NCBI RefSeq assembly: GCF_017115045.1 | Contig: NZ_JABXKK010000034.1 | Location: forward strand, 1 to 64,000 | Reading direction: 5' to 3' | Length of the DNA stretch: 64,000 nt | Source: Nostoc sp. NMS8 | GTDB lineage: Bacteria; Cyanobacteriota; Cyanobacteriia; Cyanobacteriales; Nostocaceae | In this document: piece by piece, positions 53,598 through 63,981 of the stretch | Position numbering within the stretch: the stretch's first letter is position 1 | Layout: each line of letters starts with the position of its first letter | Made by a program: the position numbers and the translations under genes | The notes under the pieces: generated by a model | What the model saw: only the letters and a program-made list of their open reading frames with translations | Told to the model about the DNA's origin: nothing | The model's database searches: none

Positions 53598-55244
53598 ATG
53601 GGAATAAATTGGGGAAGTCTTAAAACAGTTGCGGGTTTCTTAGGTGCGATTGTACTTACACAGTTCGGGGGAAATGCTTCGGCCATTGCGGCTGACACAG
53701 TGATTGTGCGTTTGGGCTTATTTACAGAGTCCATCTCTCTTACTGAGTTGCAAAAGGCTGCAAAAACTGGGGAATTGCCTGAGAGTTTGCAGCCTTACAC
53801 TAAAGAATTATCTGAACAACAACGCCGCTTCTTTCTGGGGGCGTTGGGTATGAATATACCGATGAATATTGTCACCGTTGATAAGTTAGTTAATAGTCGA
53901 ATTGGCACAACTATTCTCAATGACTTCGCTACGGCCTTAGCCAGAAAGGATAAAGCTGGGGTACAAGCACTGAGAGCCGGATTGGTATTAGGCTCTGCGG
54001 CACCTCAGGGTCTTTCTATACTAAGTTTTATCGCCGCTTATCCCAGTAAACGCCTAGAAATTGATTTGCCACAGGCTTTTTTAGTTGCAGGGAGTTTGAA
54101 TACAGCTTTTTGGCGTACTCAACAATTTATGCTAGCGATCGCTCCGCAACTTGACTCTAAAACACCACAGATTGCTTTCTCTTTTGATCCCAGCCAACCA
54201 GGAAACGCTCAAGTAAAAATACTCAATTTAAGCCTGAATGACCAAAACCGTAATCGCCAAATTCCAGTTGATATTTATTGGTCAACTGCTGCAACTCCCG
54301 ACAAACCCGTAATTGTCCTTTCTCATGGCTTCGCGTCAGTCCGCACAGACTTGCGTTACCTAGCAGAACATTTAGCATCCCACGGTTATGTAGTCGCAGC
54401 TTTAGAACATCCCGGTAGTAATCAGGCAAATACTGACTTAGCATTCCAAGGCAAAACCAGAGTTATGAAGCCTCAGGAGTTTTTGGATCGCCCTCAAGAT
54501 ATTAGTTTTGTTCTCGACGAATTAGAAAAGCTCAACCAAACAGCTAATCATCCCCTGCAAGGGAAACTTGCAACCAATAAAGCAATGATTATTGGCTATT
54601 CTTTTGGCGGTGGTACAGCTTTAGCACTCGCTGGAGCCGAGTTACAACTAGAACATCTTAAACAACGCTGTCAAAAGAACTTGGCTATCTTGAGTCTGGG
54701 AGAAGATATGCAGTGCATAGCTCAAGAACTACCAGAAAATAGTTATCAGCTACGAGATGCCAGAATAAAACAGGCGATCGCTTTCAATCCGACAACTTCT
54801 CTGATTTTTGGCGAAACTGGGTTAACTAAGATACAAGTTCCTACCCTAGTGTTAACAGGTTCCGCCGATAAAACCACCCCAGCTTTAACTGAACAGATTG
54901 TAGGATTTAACAAAATCCCATCCCCAAAATGGCTAGTTGGTATAGTTGGAGGCACTCATTTGAGCGTCAAAGACCCCAGCACCACTTTGGATCAGATAGG
55001 ACAACCCAATACACCGATTAGTGGCGGTGAAGTTGTGGGTGAACAAGCAGCAGATGTTCGCAAGTACGTTAAAGCTATAGCTTTAGCCTTTGCTTTCCAG
55101 ATGACTCCAGAAGCTAAAAACTACGCTGTCTTTTTGACATCAGATTATGCTCAGTTTGCTTCAACTGCTGCATTTCCATTTCGCCTTATTACAGAGATTC
55201 CTCCTGATGCTATGGCAGTAGTAAAAGAATTTGTTGACAAATAA
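53598..55244 (+). CDS. Exported alpha/beta hydrolase with N-terminal DUF1400 domain
   Basis: A 548-residue protein with a signal peptide (TVAGFLGAIVLTQFGGNASA). Residues about 30-170 match the DUF1400 region found in cyanobacteria (VIVRLGLFTESISLTELQKA; AAYPSKRLEIDLPQA). The remainder is an alpha/beta hydrolase of the PAF-acetylhydrolase or dienelactone hydrolase kind: PVIVLSHGFASVRTDLRYLA (oxyanion region), MIIGYSFGGGTALALAG with the nucleophile Ser, VLTGSADKTTPAL (Asp region) and GGTHLSVKD (His). It acts outside the plasma membrane, possibly on lipids or polyesters. Length is typical for the DUF1400 fusion. Confidence 0.85.
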   Translation: MGINWGSLKTVAGFLGAIVLTQFGGNASAIAADTVIVRLGLFTESISLTELQKAAKTGELPESLQPYTKELSEQQRRFFLGALGMNIPMNIVTVDKLVNSRIGTTILNDFATALARKDKAGVQALRAGLVLGSAAPQGLSILSFIAAYPSKRLEIDLPQAFLVAGSLNTAFWRTQQFMLAIAPQLDSKTPQIAFSFDPSQPGNAQVKILNLSLNDQNRNRQIPVDIYWSTAATPDKPVIVLSHGFASVRTDLRYLAEHLASHGYVVAALEHPGSNQANTDLAFQGKTRVMKPQEFLDRPQDISFVLDELEKLNQTANHPLQGKLATNKAMIIGYSFGGGTALALAGAELQLEHLKQRCQKNLAILSLGEDMQCIAQELPENSYQLRDARIKQAIAFNPTTSLIFGETGLTKIQVPTLVLTGSADKTTPALTEQIVGFNKIPSPKWLVGIVGGTHLSVKDPSTTLDQIGQPNTPISGGEVVGEQAADVRKYVKAIALAFAFQMTPEAKNYAVFLTSDYAQFASTAAFPFRLITEIPPDAMAVVKEFVDK

Positions 55245-55275
55245 GCTTTAAAGGACTTCCAAATAAAAAAATATC

Positions 55276-55371
55276 CAATACAAAGACGCGATAAATCGCC
55301 CTCAAGACGAAAGACTGATTATTGTAAAGACGGCGATTCATCGCGTCTCTTGTCTTAACCGAAAAGTATTG
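55276..55371. repeat. MITE-like element with GACGCGAT arms
   Basis: The ends are CAATAC (55276-55281) and GTATTG (55366-55371), with an inner palindrome GACGCGATAAATCGCC (55285-55300) facing GGCGATTCATCGCGTC (55332-55347). It is nearly the same as 35849-35934. Confidence 0.75.
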
Positions 55372-55399
55372 CCTCTCATCCTGCCTTCCCTACGATTAA

Positions 55400-55499
55400 T
55401 ATAGCGGTTTGCATAGAATACAGACTATTTGTAGGGGTACAGCATTGCTGTGCCCTATTGTGTATTGCATCCAAACGAGAACCGCTATAGATACAGCAG
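55400..55499. repeat. MITE-like element, family B
   Basis: 100 bp with ends TATAGCGGTT (55400-55409) and AACCGCTATA (55490-55499), a perfect 10-bp inverted repeat. Confidence 0.75.
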
Positions 55500-55744
55500 T
55501 TTTCTCTTACATGAAGTATAAAGTTACAGATTTTGAGGCAGGAGGCAGGGCGAGAATTCATAACTCCTAACTCTTCACTCAGCACTTTCAAGGCAGGAGA
55601 TAGAAACTCTTTATATCTAATGCGTAAGTCTTACATTTTCTACCTCACTTACGTGCAAACTGTTGTAAGTCAGTTTGCACAATAAAATTGAGCTGAATTT
55701 TTGATAATTTCACTTAGATAAAAGTATACCAACCTGCTAATAAA

Positions 55745-56039
55745 CTTATAGTTGCTGTTAGAACAATATTAAACTTTCACAGTAAAAATAACTATTTAGA
55801 TATAAACTTCATAATATCCTTGTTAAAAACAATTGATGTTATTATAGCGGTTTTCACTCAGATACGGTACCAAATTATATCGAAAGGTGTAGGGGCAATT
55901 CATGAATTACCCCTACGGGTGTACCTCACATGAACGAGAACTGCTATAAGCTTATAGTTGCTGTTAAAGCAATACTAAACCTTCACAGTAAAAATAACTA
56001 TTTAGATATAAACTTCATAATATTTTCGTTAAAAATAAT
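55745..56039. repeat. 89-bp direct repeat flanking a family B element
   Basis: Copies at 55745-55833 and 55951-56039 (starting CTTATAGTTGCTGTTA) agree at 81 of 89 positions and have no gaps. Between them lies the family B element 55843-55948. Confidence 0.8.
55843..55948. repeat. MITE-like element, family B, second copy
   Basis: 106 bp with ends TATAGCGGTTTTC and GAGAACTGCTATA, and an internal palindrome around CAATTCATGAATTACC. Confidence 0.75.
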
Positions 56040-56353
56040 AGAAGCTTGAGAGTGTAAAAATAAAGAGCATCTGCTGGATAATACATCTGTATTCCAAGTA
56101 AAATGCTAAAAATAAATGAACAAAAGTTGCTTATCGCAAAATATGTTCATGTCTTTTGTAGTGTAAAATTATTCAAATTTATCAAGATGCCAGAGCCTTT
56201 TTATCTACTAAAAACTATAGATAAATACAACATAAAAAATATCAAAATTATCTTGGTTTTCTTGCTAACACAATAATGATTTTCAGGCAGATAATATAGC
56301 AAAAATAATTCTGGATTTCACAATTATACAATTACTCAATTTAACTTCAGCCT

Positions 56354-57040
56354 ATGCAACTCTATACAACTCGTGAAATCGAACAACTTCAACAGCACGA
56401 AGACCTTTCTTCCTTAATTGAAATTATGGAGTGGGTGAAAAACTTTTTAGGAAGACCTCATCCTAACTTAGGCAGACCCGGCGTAGTTTGCCCTTTTGTT
56501 CCTTACTCTCTCAAGTCAAATAGTATTCGTTTAGCAGTTATTCACACAGAAAATTTGTATCTAGAACAATTAGAAGAGATTGTTGGACGCTACCGAGATA
56601 TATTTCTAGAAATAGATAATAATGAGCAGGAATCAGCAATTAATAAAGCTTTTTTACTGATTTTGCCTGATATCGATATAGACGATGCTTCTAAAGTAGT
56701 AGATCGTATCCAACAAAAACTCAAACCTTTATTTGTTGAGTCAGGATTGATGATAGGAGAATTTCATAAACGTAATGAAAGTCCTGGTCTGCACAATCCC
56801 AACTTTCGTCCACTTCGTAGCCCTATACCTTTATTAGCTATCCGGTTTATGGTTGAAGCTGACCTCCCTTTTCTTGTGAGTCCAGCCGATCCACGCTTAC
56901 GTATTCGGTATCTGGAAGCTTATTTACAGCGTTTTGGTCATAATTTTACAGATGCAACTAAGTTCAAAAATGCTCATCAAGCATTGGCTTTAGCGAAAGA
57001 ACAGCTTAAAAAAGAAAATTTAGTGAGTTCCTGCATATAA
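56354..57040 (+). CDS. DUF6875-like protein of unknown function
   Basis: A 228-residue cytosolic protein. The N-terminal third holds NFLGRPHPNLGRPGVVCPFV, a motif I associate with the DUF6875 family, whose Cys-Pro-Phe and two HP/GR elements may form an active or binding site. The middle has FLLILPDIDIDDASKVVDRI, and RPLRSPIPLLAIRFMVEADL lies near residue 165. There is no signal peptide. Neighbours give no hint. The family name is from memory and should be checked. Confidence 0.55.
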   Translation: MQLYTTREIEQLQQHEDLSSLIEIMEWVKNFLGRPHPNLGRPGVVCPFVPYSLKSNSIRLAVIHTENLYLEQLEEIVGRYRDIFLEIDNNEQESAINKAFLLILPDIDIDDASKVVDRIQQKLKPLFVESGLMIGEFHKRNESPGLHNPNFRPLRSPIPLLAIRFMVEADLPFLVSPADPRLRIRYLEAYLQRFGHNFTDATKFKNAHQALALAKEQLKKENLVSSCI

Positions 57041-57198
57041 TCAGTAATGACAGCTGCAAGAATTGATCGCTCAAAGCCCAAATGTGAATGAGATGAGGAA
57101 AGCGTTGGTAGTAAGGCTGGTTTATCAAGACTACCTATATGAGAAGATACAGACAATTATGAGGCTGATTTGCAATCTTGGTGAGAAGGGCGAATAAA

Positions 57199-58098
57199 TT
57201 AAACGACCTTTTGCTGCTTTTGAGTTAGATGCATCGCAATTCCTTTTTCGTAATAAGCTGCTTCATTAATAAAAATAGGATAAACAGTAGACATTCCCTC
57301 ATAAAAAATATCTTTGCCTTCAAAAGTCAGAAACATTGGATCGCCTGGATTCAAAGGTTCATAATCCCTAAACTGAAGCTGGGGGTGAATCATCGCTTGA
57401 ATCTCCCCGCGTAGGTGCAGCCCGCCATAGGCATCGCTTCTAGGATAATCCACAGTTCTAATATATTTATAAAGTGTAAGCTGGCTGCTTGTCTGCGGAA
57501 TATTCCCCTGGTTGCACCTTTCAAAATAGTCTAAAACCGTATAAATAAGCTGTTCTGTTTTCTGAAATAATTCGGCGTTTAATATATTCTGAGCCACAGC
57601 CCCAACTTCTATAACAAAACCCAATTCACACAAAGAACGGAGAAAACCATTTTCTTTGGATTCGTGATTAATATAGACTTTGACTAAAGGATTGATAGAA
57701 CTTAAATAAGCACCTAAGCGAAGCAATAAAGGATGCATATCGCAAAAAATCAGACTTAACCCCATGTTGGCGGTTGTGCTGTGCAAATCAATAATTACAT
57801 CTACAAAGGGCTGATTTTGCGGTTGCAATATCTGTTGAATTACTTTTGCCCGCGTATCTTCATAACTCGAGGGTTGGGGATTTTGTAAGCCTTGATTAGT
57901 GAAGCAACGATTTAAATCTTTTTCAATGTATCGTTTGCCTTCTTCAATAGCTTTGAGATTGCCAAGTAATGCCAGAGTTTCAAAGCTTGCTCTATTGATT
58001 AAATTAGGATACTGCTGAAACTTTTTGACTAAGTGTACTCCTGTTAACTCATTACCGTGGTTTCCTCCAACGATCGCAACTCGTTCAATCTGACTCAT
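57199..58098 (-). CDS. Aspartoacylase / succinylglutamate desuccinylase family zinc hydrolase
   Basis: A 299-residue protein from ATG 58098, preferred to the GTG two codons upstream because of the GGGGTGG site. The zinc ligands are in [14 protein letters not shown] (His and Glu, about residues 12-25) and [10 protein letters not shown] (His, about 105-114), with [11 protein letters not shown] before. The catalytic Glu is in [12 protein letters not shown]. It probably removes an acyl group from N-acylated amino acids such as N-acetylaspartate. The segment [10 protein letters not shown] (about residues 222-231) is encoded by a 29-nt dispersed repeat (57409-57437) and looks inserted before GEIQAMIHP. 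It may or may not still fold. Confidence 0.85.
   Translation of the reverse strand: MSQIERVAIVGGNHGNELTGVHLVKKFQQYPNLINRASFETLALLGNLKAIEEGKRYIEKDLNRCFTNQGLQNPQPSSYEDTRAKVIQQILQPQNQPFVDVIIDLHSTTANMGLSLIFCDMHPLLLRLGAYLSSINPLVKVYINHESKENGFLRSLCELGFVIEVGAVAQNILNAELFQKTEQLIYTVLDYFERCNQGNIPQTSSQLTLYKYIRTVDYPRSDAYGGLHLRGEIQAMIHPQLQFRDYEPLNPGDPMFLTFEGKDIFYEGMSTVYPIFINEAAYYEKGIAMHLTQKQQKVV
57409..57437. repeat. 29-nt dispersed repeat, copy 4, inside a coding region
   Basis: GCGTAGGTGCAGCCCGCCAT... lies in frame in the aspartoacylase-like gene and adds about 8-10 residues without a stop. Confidence 0.75.
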
Positions 58099-58259
58099 AA
58101 CCACCCCTGTCTAAAAAACTACCCTACGGTTATTGAAAATGGTGCAAGATCCACGATAGAAGTATAACTGCTGCTAACTAAATCTTGTAAAAGACTGACG
58201 CGAACGCTCCATGTTCGAGCCAAAATATGATAACTGTTAAGCTGTTGGTTTTGGTATAA

Positions 58260-59477
<1,218 letters not shown>

Positions 59478-59533
59478 ACAACGCAGTCAGTTTAATCTCT
59501 GCTAGCGTACAAATAGTATTGGAAAGATGTCTC

Positions 59534-59596
59534 ATGAATGCTGTGACACCTAAGCGATTTGCGATCGCACAATACCATCGATTTACTAGAGAGTAA
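59534..59596 (+). pseudogene. N-terminal remnant of a Uma2-like gene
   Basis: ATG 59534 starts 20 codons reading MNAVTPKRFAIAQYHRFTRE before TAA. VTPxRFxxxEYHRL is the usual opening of Uma2 (DUF820) proteins; the remainder of the gene is absent. It is squeezed between the epimerase and the BrxD-like gene. Confidence 0.4.
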
Positions 59597-59597
59597 A

Positions 59598-60926
59598 CTA
59601 CAAACTAAATTCTGCTGCGCCATCCTCATCCACATCTGCATCTTTACCCATAGCAGTAGGTTTAAATTTCGAGCCATGAATTAATTCACCGAATGCAATT
59701 CCTGAATTTTGGTGAAGAATATTCAGCACACTCATAAAATCTCGCACAATTTCCCCTGGTGTCAGTAATGCTTCTGCACCCAAGCGATTAATAATTTCTT
59801 GCACGAACTCCTTCAACTCACGATTTGTCAAAGTCTGTTCATACCCAAAATTGAGTGCATGAATCTCAGCTAAACGTTGCAAAAGCGTCAATATTTCTGC
59901 TTCACTCAACGGATTCAACCGAATCACTGGCCCTAAATGTTCAGGAACATTAGCTTGGGCAACAAAACGGCTTTCTTTTGTGCGTCTTTGCCAAGCTTGG
60001 TCTGCAAAAAGTCCCCGTTTGGGGTCTTCTAAAAATTTAGTTGTTCCACCAACAACAATGCCAAGATGTTCTGCTTTACATTGCATGGTGTCGTTAAACA
60101 TTGCGAGGAGTCGATTATAATTCTTTTCTCGCGTAACTGTTGTAGATATTTGATATAAATGTACGGCTTCATCAACTAAAATTAATAGCCCTTTATAACC
60201 AATTTCAGCTACAAATTTCGCAAACAGTTTTATATAATCATACCAACTATCATCATCAATAATGACGCGCACTCCTAAAGCTGCTTTTGCCTCAACTTTA
60301 GTAGTAAATTCTCCCCGCAACCAGCGCATTGCCGCATTTTTTAAATTATCATCATCCATTCGGTAGCCACGCCAATAAGCGATAATCACGCTACCAAAAT
60401 CAAAACCGTGAACTAAATCTTCAATATACTGAACTACTTCCCTAATTTTTGATTCAACTTGGTCATCAAAACCATCGTCATTGGGACGCATTTCAGTTTC
60501 TTTAACCACTTCTTGTTGAATTTTATTAATCCATCCTTCTAAAATAGAGACTAAAGCACCACCATCAGGACGAGTTTTTGTAGCGAGATGGCTCATTAAT
60601 TCTCGATAAGTCGCTACACCTTCATGGTTACTTCCAGCTAATCGGCGTTCCGGGGATAAATCAGCATCAGCTACTACAAAACCTTGCTCCATCGCTCGGT
60701 TACGAATTAGTTGCAGTATAAAACTTTTCCCTGAACCATAATTACCAATTATAAAGCGAAATGCTGCTACACCTTCTGCAATATCATCGAGATTTTGTAA
60801 TAGGCTTTTTAGTTCTTTTTCTCGGCCTACTGCTATATATTCAACTCCTACTCTTGGTACTACCCCCGCACCAAGGGAATTGATTAAAGCAGTGGAGATT
60901 TTTTTCGAGATTTTGAGCTTTGCCAT
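59598..60926 (-). CDS. BrxD-like ATPase (DUF2791 family)
   Basis: A 442-residue P-loop ATPase. AINSLGAGVVPRVGVEYIAV-like start, then Walker A FIIGNYGSGKSFILQLI (about residues 58-74), and Walker B YKGLLILVDEAVHLYQISTT (about 239-258). The conserved LARHEGVATYREL-like segment reads SNHEGVATYRELM. FLEDPKRGLFADQAWQRR and a C-terminal helical part with LTPGEIVRDFMSVLNIL complete it. These features fit the DUF2791 ATPases called BrxD in BREX systems and also seen next to TerB-domain proteins. Here the next gene upstream encodes a TerB-C-like protein. No BREX methylase, PglZ or BrxC gene is inside the window. Confidence 0.8.
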   Translation of the reverse strand: MAKLKISKKISTALINSLGAGVVPRVGVEYIAVGREKELKSLLQNLDDIAEGVAAFRFIIGNYGSGKSFILQLIRNRAMEQGFVVADADLSPERRLAGSNHEGVATYRELMSHLATKTRPDGGALVSILEGWINKIQQEVVKETEMRPNDDGFDDQVESKIREVVQYIEDLVHGFDFGSVIIAYWRGYRMDDDNLKNAAMRWLRGEFTTKVEAKAALGVRVIIDDDSWYDYIKLFAKFVAEIGYKGLLILVDEAVHLYQISTTVTREKNYNRLLAMFNDTMQCKAEHLGIVVGGTTKFLEDPKRGLFADQAWQRRTKESRFVAQANVPEHLGPVIRLNPLSEAEILTLLQRLAEIHALNFGYEQTLTNRELKEFVQEIINRLGAEALLTPGEIVRDFMSVLNILHQNSGIAFGELIHGSKFKPTAMGKDADVDEDGAAEFSL

Positions 60927-60986
60927 GTATTACACTTTACTTTATTCTAAACACAGAAGCACACAGTAAAAATGTCCCTAGACCTA

Positions 60987-61116
60987 GCGAATAGAATTCG
61001 CGGCTATACAGACAAAACCCACCTTTACTTTGGAACGCCACGCGAATGTGGGTTTCAAGTTTCTAAGAGTCCGCGCAGGCGGACGAAAGTTTGTGTAGCC
61101 GCGATTTATAATCGCC
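60987..61116. repeat. MITE-like inverted repeat between the ATPase and TerB-C genes
   Basis: The arms GCGAATAGAATTCGCGGCTA (60987-61006) and its partner at 61097-61116 match at 17 of 20 positions. The 130-bp element lies within the 271-nt gap and can form a stem that may affect co-transcription. Confidence 0.7.
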
Positions 61117-61197
61117 AGGTATATTTGCCAAGGTGAGATACTCGCATAGGTTAAGGTAAATATTCACATTACTAAATCTTACGACGGCAATAATAAT

Positions 61198-62559
61198 TTA
61201 ATTTGACGAAGCATGTCTAGCCATAAGGTCTTCATACGTTGCAATCACTTTCCTGATATGGGTTATATGCTCAGGGTAAACTTTTGGATTTTCCGAATCT
61301 GTATTAATTATTAATTCACCAATAGTATCATTTGCCCGTTCATTTATAGAATCGATTAATAGATTCGGCATAGTGATGTTTGCTTCGGCAATTTTTTTAA
61401 TAGCACCATTGGGATTATCTTGTTCAACTATAGCTTTTAAAACTTGTAACTCATGTCCTGGGAGATTTTCTAGAAAATTAGTCCATTCTTCGGGTATATT
61501 CTCCGATGTCTCAGCATCCGAAGTTTTAATGACGGCTGAAGTTTCAATTATTTCAGAAAAAGGAAACAATTCAATATCATCTTCTGGGGAATTTTCAGTA
61601 AAAGGCTCGTAATTAAATGTTTCTACTTGTTGTAGTAATTCCCATACTTGATTTTGCAATGAGTCTCGTTCTTCTTGCAATAACGAAACTTGCCCTTGCA
61701 ACTGCTGTAATTCTGCTTTTTGTTCTGCTATTTGGGTTTGTGAAGAATTCAGGATAGCTTGGATATTTTCTCTTTCAGTTTTTGTTGCTACAAGCAATTG
61801 ATTTTTTTGGGTTGTCTCAACTTCTAGCTCTTGAATTGCAATTCGCAATTCATATAGTTTTTCTTCTAATTGGGGTTTGAGTCTGCCTAAAAGAGTTAAA
61901 TTGCTTTCAACTTCTTGTTTCTGCTGCTGGAGTTCAGAGATTTGACTTTGCAACTGAGTGATTTCAGCACGAGATACATTACAATTAGATTCTAGACGGC
62001 GCTTCTCTGCTGTAAGGATAGAAAAAGCATTGTTCAATTCGTTTTGATTTTCCTGCAAGTTATCAATTTCAGTTTGCAGACTATTGATTTCAGTTTCTAG
62101 GTGCTTTTTTTGTCCATTAAATGTTCTTAACTCTCGATGTAGACTATCTCTTTGATTACGGCTTTCTGTAACTTGATTTTGCAGATTTTGGGACTCAGCA
62201 TATAATAAATTATGATGTTCTTCGATTTGATTTATTTCTCTGACAACACGAGCTTTTAATCCCTCCATATCTTTAATTCGCTTGCGGAGAGAACCTAAAA
62301 CAAACATTTCATAATTTCTGCGTCGCTTATCTACGAATACTGCTGCTGTATAGATAGTTGCAGCAGTGATGACACTGGTGAGAAAGGCTTTATTAAAATC
62401 CCAGCTTGGGACAAGGCTAAGTCCAAAACTCACACTAAAGGCAACTATCACTAGTATAAATCGATTGCTGATCGTTACTGATTGCATATTGCTGGTTTTT
62501 AGCGTAGTTAAATTATCAGAATAAGTAGTTCTTAAGGTCATTACCCCTCTCATAGTCAT
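61198..62559 (-). CDS. Two-TM coiled-coil protein with a TerB-C-like C-terminal domain
   Basis: A 453-residue protein; ATG 62559 is the first of four possible starts (62553, 62541 and 62487 are others). Two membrane helices lie at about residues 33-50 and 56-75 (FILVIVAFSVSFGLSLV; FLTSVITAATIYTAAVFV). Residues about 90-320 form a long, nearly unbroken coiled coil rich in Glu, Gln and Leu. An acidic linker (about 320-365) leads to a C-terminal domain of about 80 residues (LPGHELQVLKAIVEQDNPNG; LLIDSINERANDTIGELIIN) that resembles TerB-C. TerB-C domains are tied to tellurite/stress and phage-defence gene clusters. The next gene is a DUF2791 ATPase, the usual partner. The membrane anchor and coiled coil are unusual. 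Confidence 0.65.
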   Translation of the reverse strand: MTMRGVMTLRTTYSDNLTTLKTSNMQSVTISNRFILVIVAFSVSFGLSLVPSWDFNKAFLTSVITAATIYTAAVFVDKRRRNYEMFVLGSLRKRIKDMEGLKARVVREINQIEEHHNLLYAESQNLQNQVTESRNQRDSLHRELRTFNGQKKHLETEINSLQTEIDNLQENQNELNNAFSILTAEKRRLESNCNVSRAEITQLQSQISELQQQKQEVESNLTLLGRLKPQLEEKLYELRIAIQELEVETTQKNQLLVATKTERENIQAILNSSQTQIAEQKAELQQLQGQVSLLQEERDSLQNQVWELLQQVETFNYEPFTENSPEDDIELFPFSEIIETSAVIKTSDAETSENIPEEWTNFLENLPGHELQVLKAIVEQDNPNGAIKKIAEANITMPNLLIDSINERANDTIGELIINTDSENPKVYPEHITHIRKVIATYEDLMARHASSN

Positions 62560-62652
62560 TCTTAAATATCTAGTTTGAGTTACTGGTGCATAACCATAAC
62601 ATTGTTCTGTAAATAACTAAGAAGTGCAACGATCAATGAGTTAATTTTAATG

Positions 62653-63981
62653 CTAGATGTTGGGTGTATTGTTATTTGCATGAAAAAGTGTTAAATCTGC
62701 TTTGAGAAAATCAACAAACTGCCGTGCTGTACGTCCAGAACGACCATTATGGCGAGTTGCCCATTGTAATGCTTGAAATTCCAAATCTTCTTGGGTAATA
62801 TTAATTTCAGCTTGGGCGGCTAGATGTTGTACAATTTTCAAATAAGTTTTTTGATTGGCTGGTTCAAAGGTCAAGGTTAAACCAAAGCGATCACTAAACG
62901 AAAGCTTCTCCTGCATCGTATCCCAAGCATGAATTTCTTCGTTATCCTTAGGTGCAGGTCTATCCACAAAAAACTCCCGAATCAGGTGGCGGCGATTGGA
63001 AGTAGCGTATACCACTACATTTTGAGGCCGCGCGGTTAAATTACCTTCTAAAACTACCTTGAGAGCTTTAAAAGCATCATCATCTTCTTCAAAGGAAAGG
63101 TCATCGACAAAAATAATAAATTTTTGTGACACATCTCGTAAATGTTCCACGATTTTTGGTAGGTCTTTTAAATCAGATTTTGCCACTTCCAACAAGCGGA
63201 GGCTGCGATTGCCATATTCATTCAACAAAGATTTCACCAAAGAAGATTTGCCAGAACCCCGACTACCGTAGAGTAATACGTGCAGTGCCATCTCTCCTGA
63301 TAATAAAAACTCTGTATTTTTGAGCAAAGTATCCCTTTGAGACTCGTAACCGACAAGGGCACTCAGCTTAATTGGATCAGAATACCGAATACCGATAAAC
63401 TGACCAGCTTGCCAGCGTAAAGCGCGATATTCTGCAAATAAACCAGAGCCACATTGCCGATAATAAGCTGCTAACTCTTCTACAGCATCAGCCCAATTAT
63501 CTAACTCTTGTAGATATGTAGCGAACTTTGTCTCTACTCCTACCAATTCTTGCTCTTTATACCACACTACCGGTGAAATCGGCGTATGAGCAACGCCTTG
63601 TACCCACTCGCTTAAAGAAGCGCTACTACATTCATAGAGACTTTGTAATACTTGTAAATCATGGTGAACTGCTGCTACTAAAGCTGGGGGTAAATCTTCA
63701 AATCCTCGCTGTTGGGCCAACCTTGTAAAAGGATTCTCAGAGAAGAGAAGTTGAGTAATTAAATAATCTTCCCAGTTTTGATTTCTAGCAGCCAAAGCGT
63801 GGAAGTAACTGCCGTAGGCTTGGAGACAACCCCTCGCATCGGCTTCAGCGTAACGTATAGCTTGCAACAGTTCCAGAAATGCCATCCCCACTTCGCTTTG
63901 GAGAACAGACTGGTACAGTAAAAGTGAGGCTGCTTGGCGCTGGAGATATTGAACCTTTGTATATGAGGAAGTACTTGCCAT
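62653..63981 (-). CDS. DUF815 family AAA-type ATPase
   Basis: A 442-residue protein, complete within the window from ATG 63981. The first 200 residues are helical and specific to the family (LLQAIRYAEADARGCLQAYG). Walker A is VLLYGSRGSGKSSLVKSLLN (about residues 233-252) and Walker B FIIFVDDLSFEEDDDAF (about 293-309). VVYATSNRRHLIREFFVDRP is the sensor and arginine-finger region, and RTARQFVDFLKADL closes it. DUF815 ATPases are widespread, often single genes of unknown role. It precedes the TerB-C-like gene by 93 nt on the same strand and could be in one operon with it. Only 19 nt remain upstream. Confidence 0.88.
   Translation of the reverse strand: MASTSSYTKVQYLQRQAASLLLYQSVLQSEVGMAFLELLQAIRYAEADARGCLQAYGSYFHALAARNQNWEDYLITQLLFSENPFTRLAQQRGFEDLPPALVAAVHHDLQVLQSLYECSSASLSEWVQGVAHTPISPVVWYKEQELVGVETKFATYLQELDNWADAVEELAAYYRQCGSGLFAEYRALRWQAGQFIGIRYSDPIKLSALVGYESQRDTLLKNTEFLLSGEMALHVLLYGSRGSGKSSLVKSLLNEYGNRSLRLLEVAKSDLKDLPKIVEHLRDVSQKFIIFVDDLSFEEDDDAFKALKVVLEGNLTARPQNVVVYATSNRRHLIREFFVDRPAPKDNEEIHAWDTMQEKLSFSDRFGLTLTFEPANQKTYLKIVQHLAAQAEINITQEDLEFQALQWATRHNGRSGRTARQFVDFLKADLTLFHANNNTPNI

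Larger units (their letters stand above)
55245..56353. other. 1.1-kb gap packed with mobile repeats
   Basis: It holds three MITE-like elements (55276-55371, 55400-55499, 55843-55948) and an 89-bp direct repeat (55745-55833, 55951-56039). No supported gene is present. The last 300 nt before 56354 are AT-rich. Confidence 0.7.

Noticed and set aside
59598..63981. Complete BREX system
   Set aside because: Only a BrxD-like ATPase is present. No PglX, PglZ, BrxC, BrxA or BrxL gene is within the window, so the BREX label is not supported.
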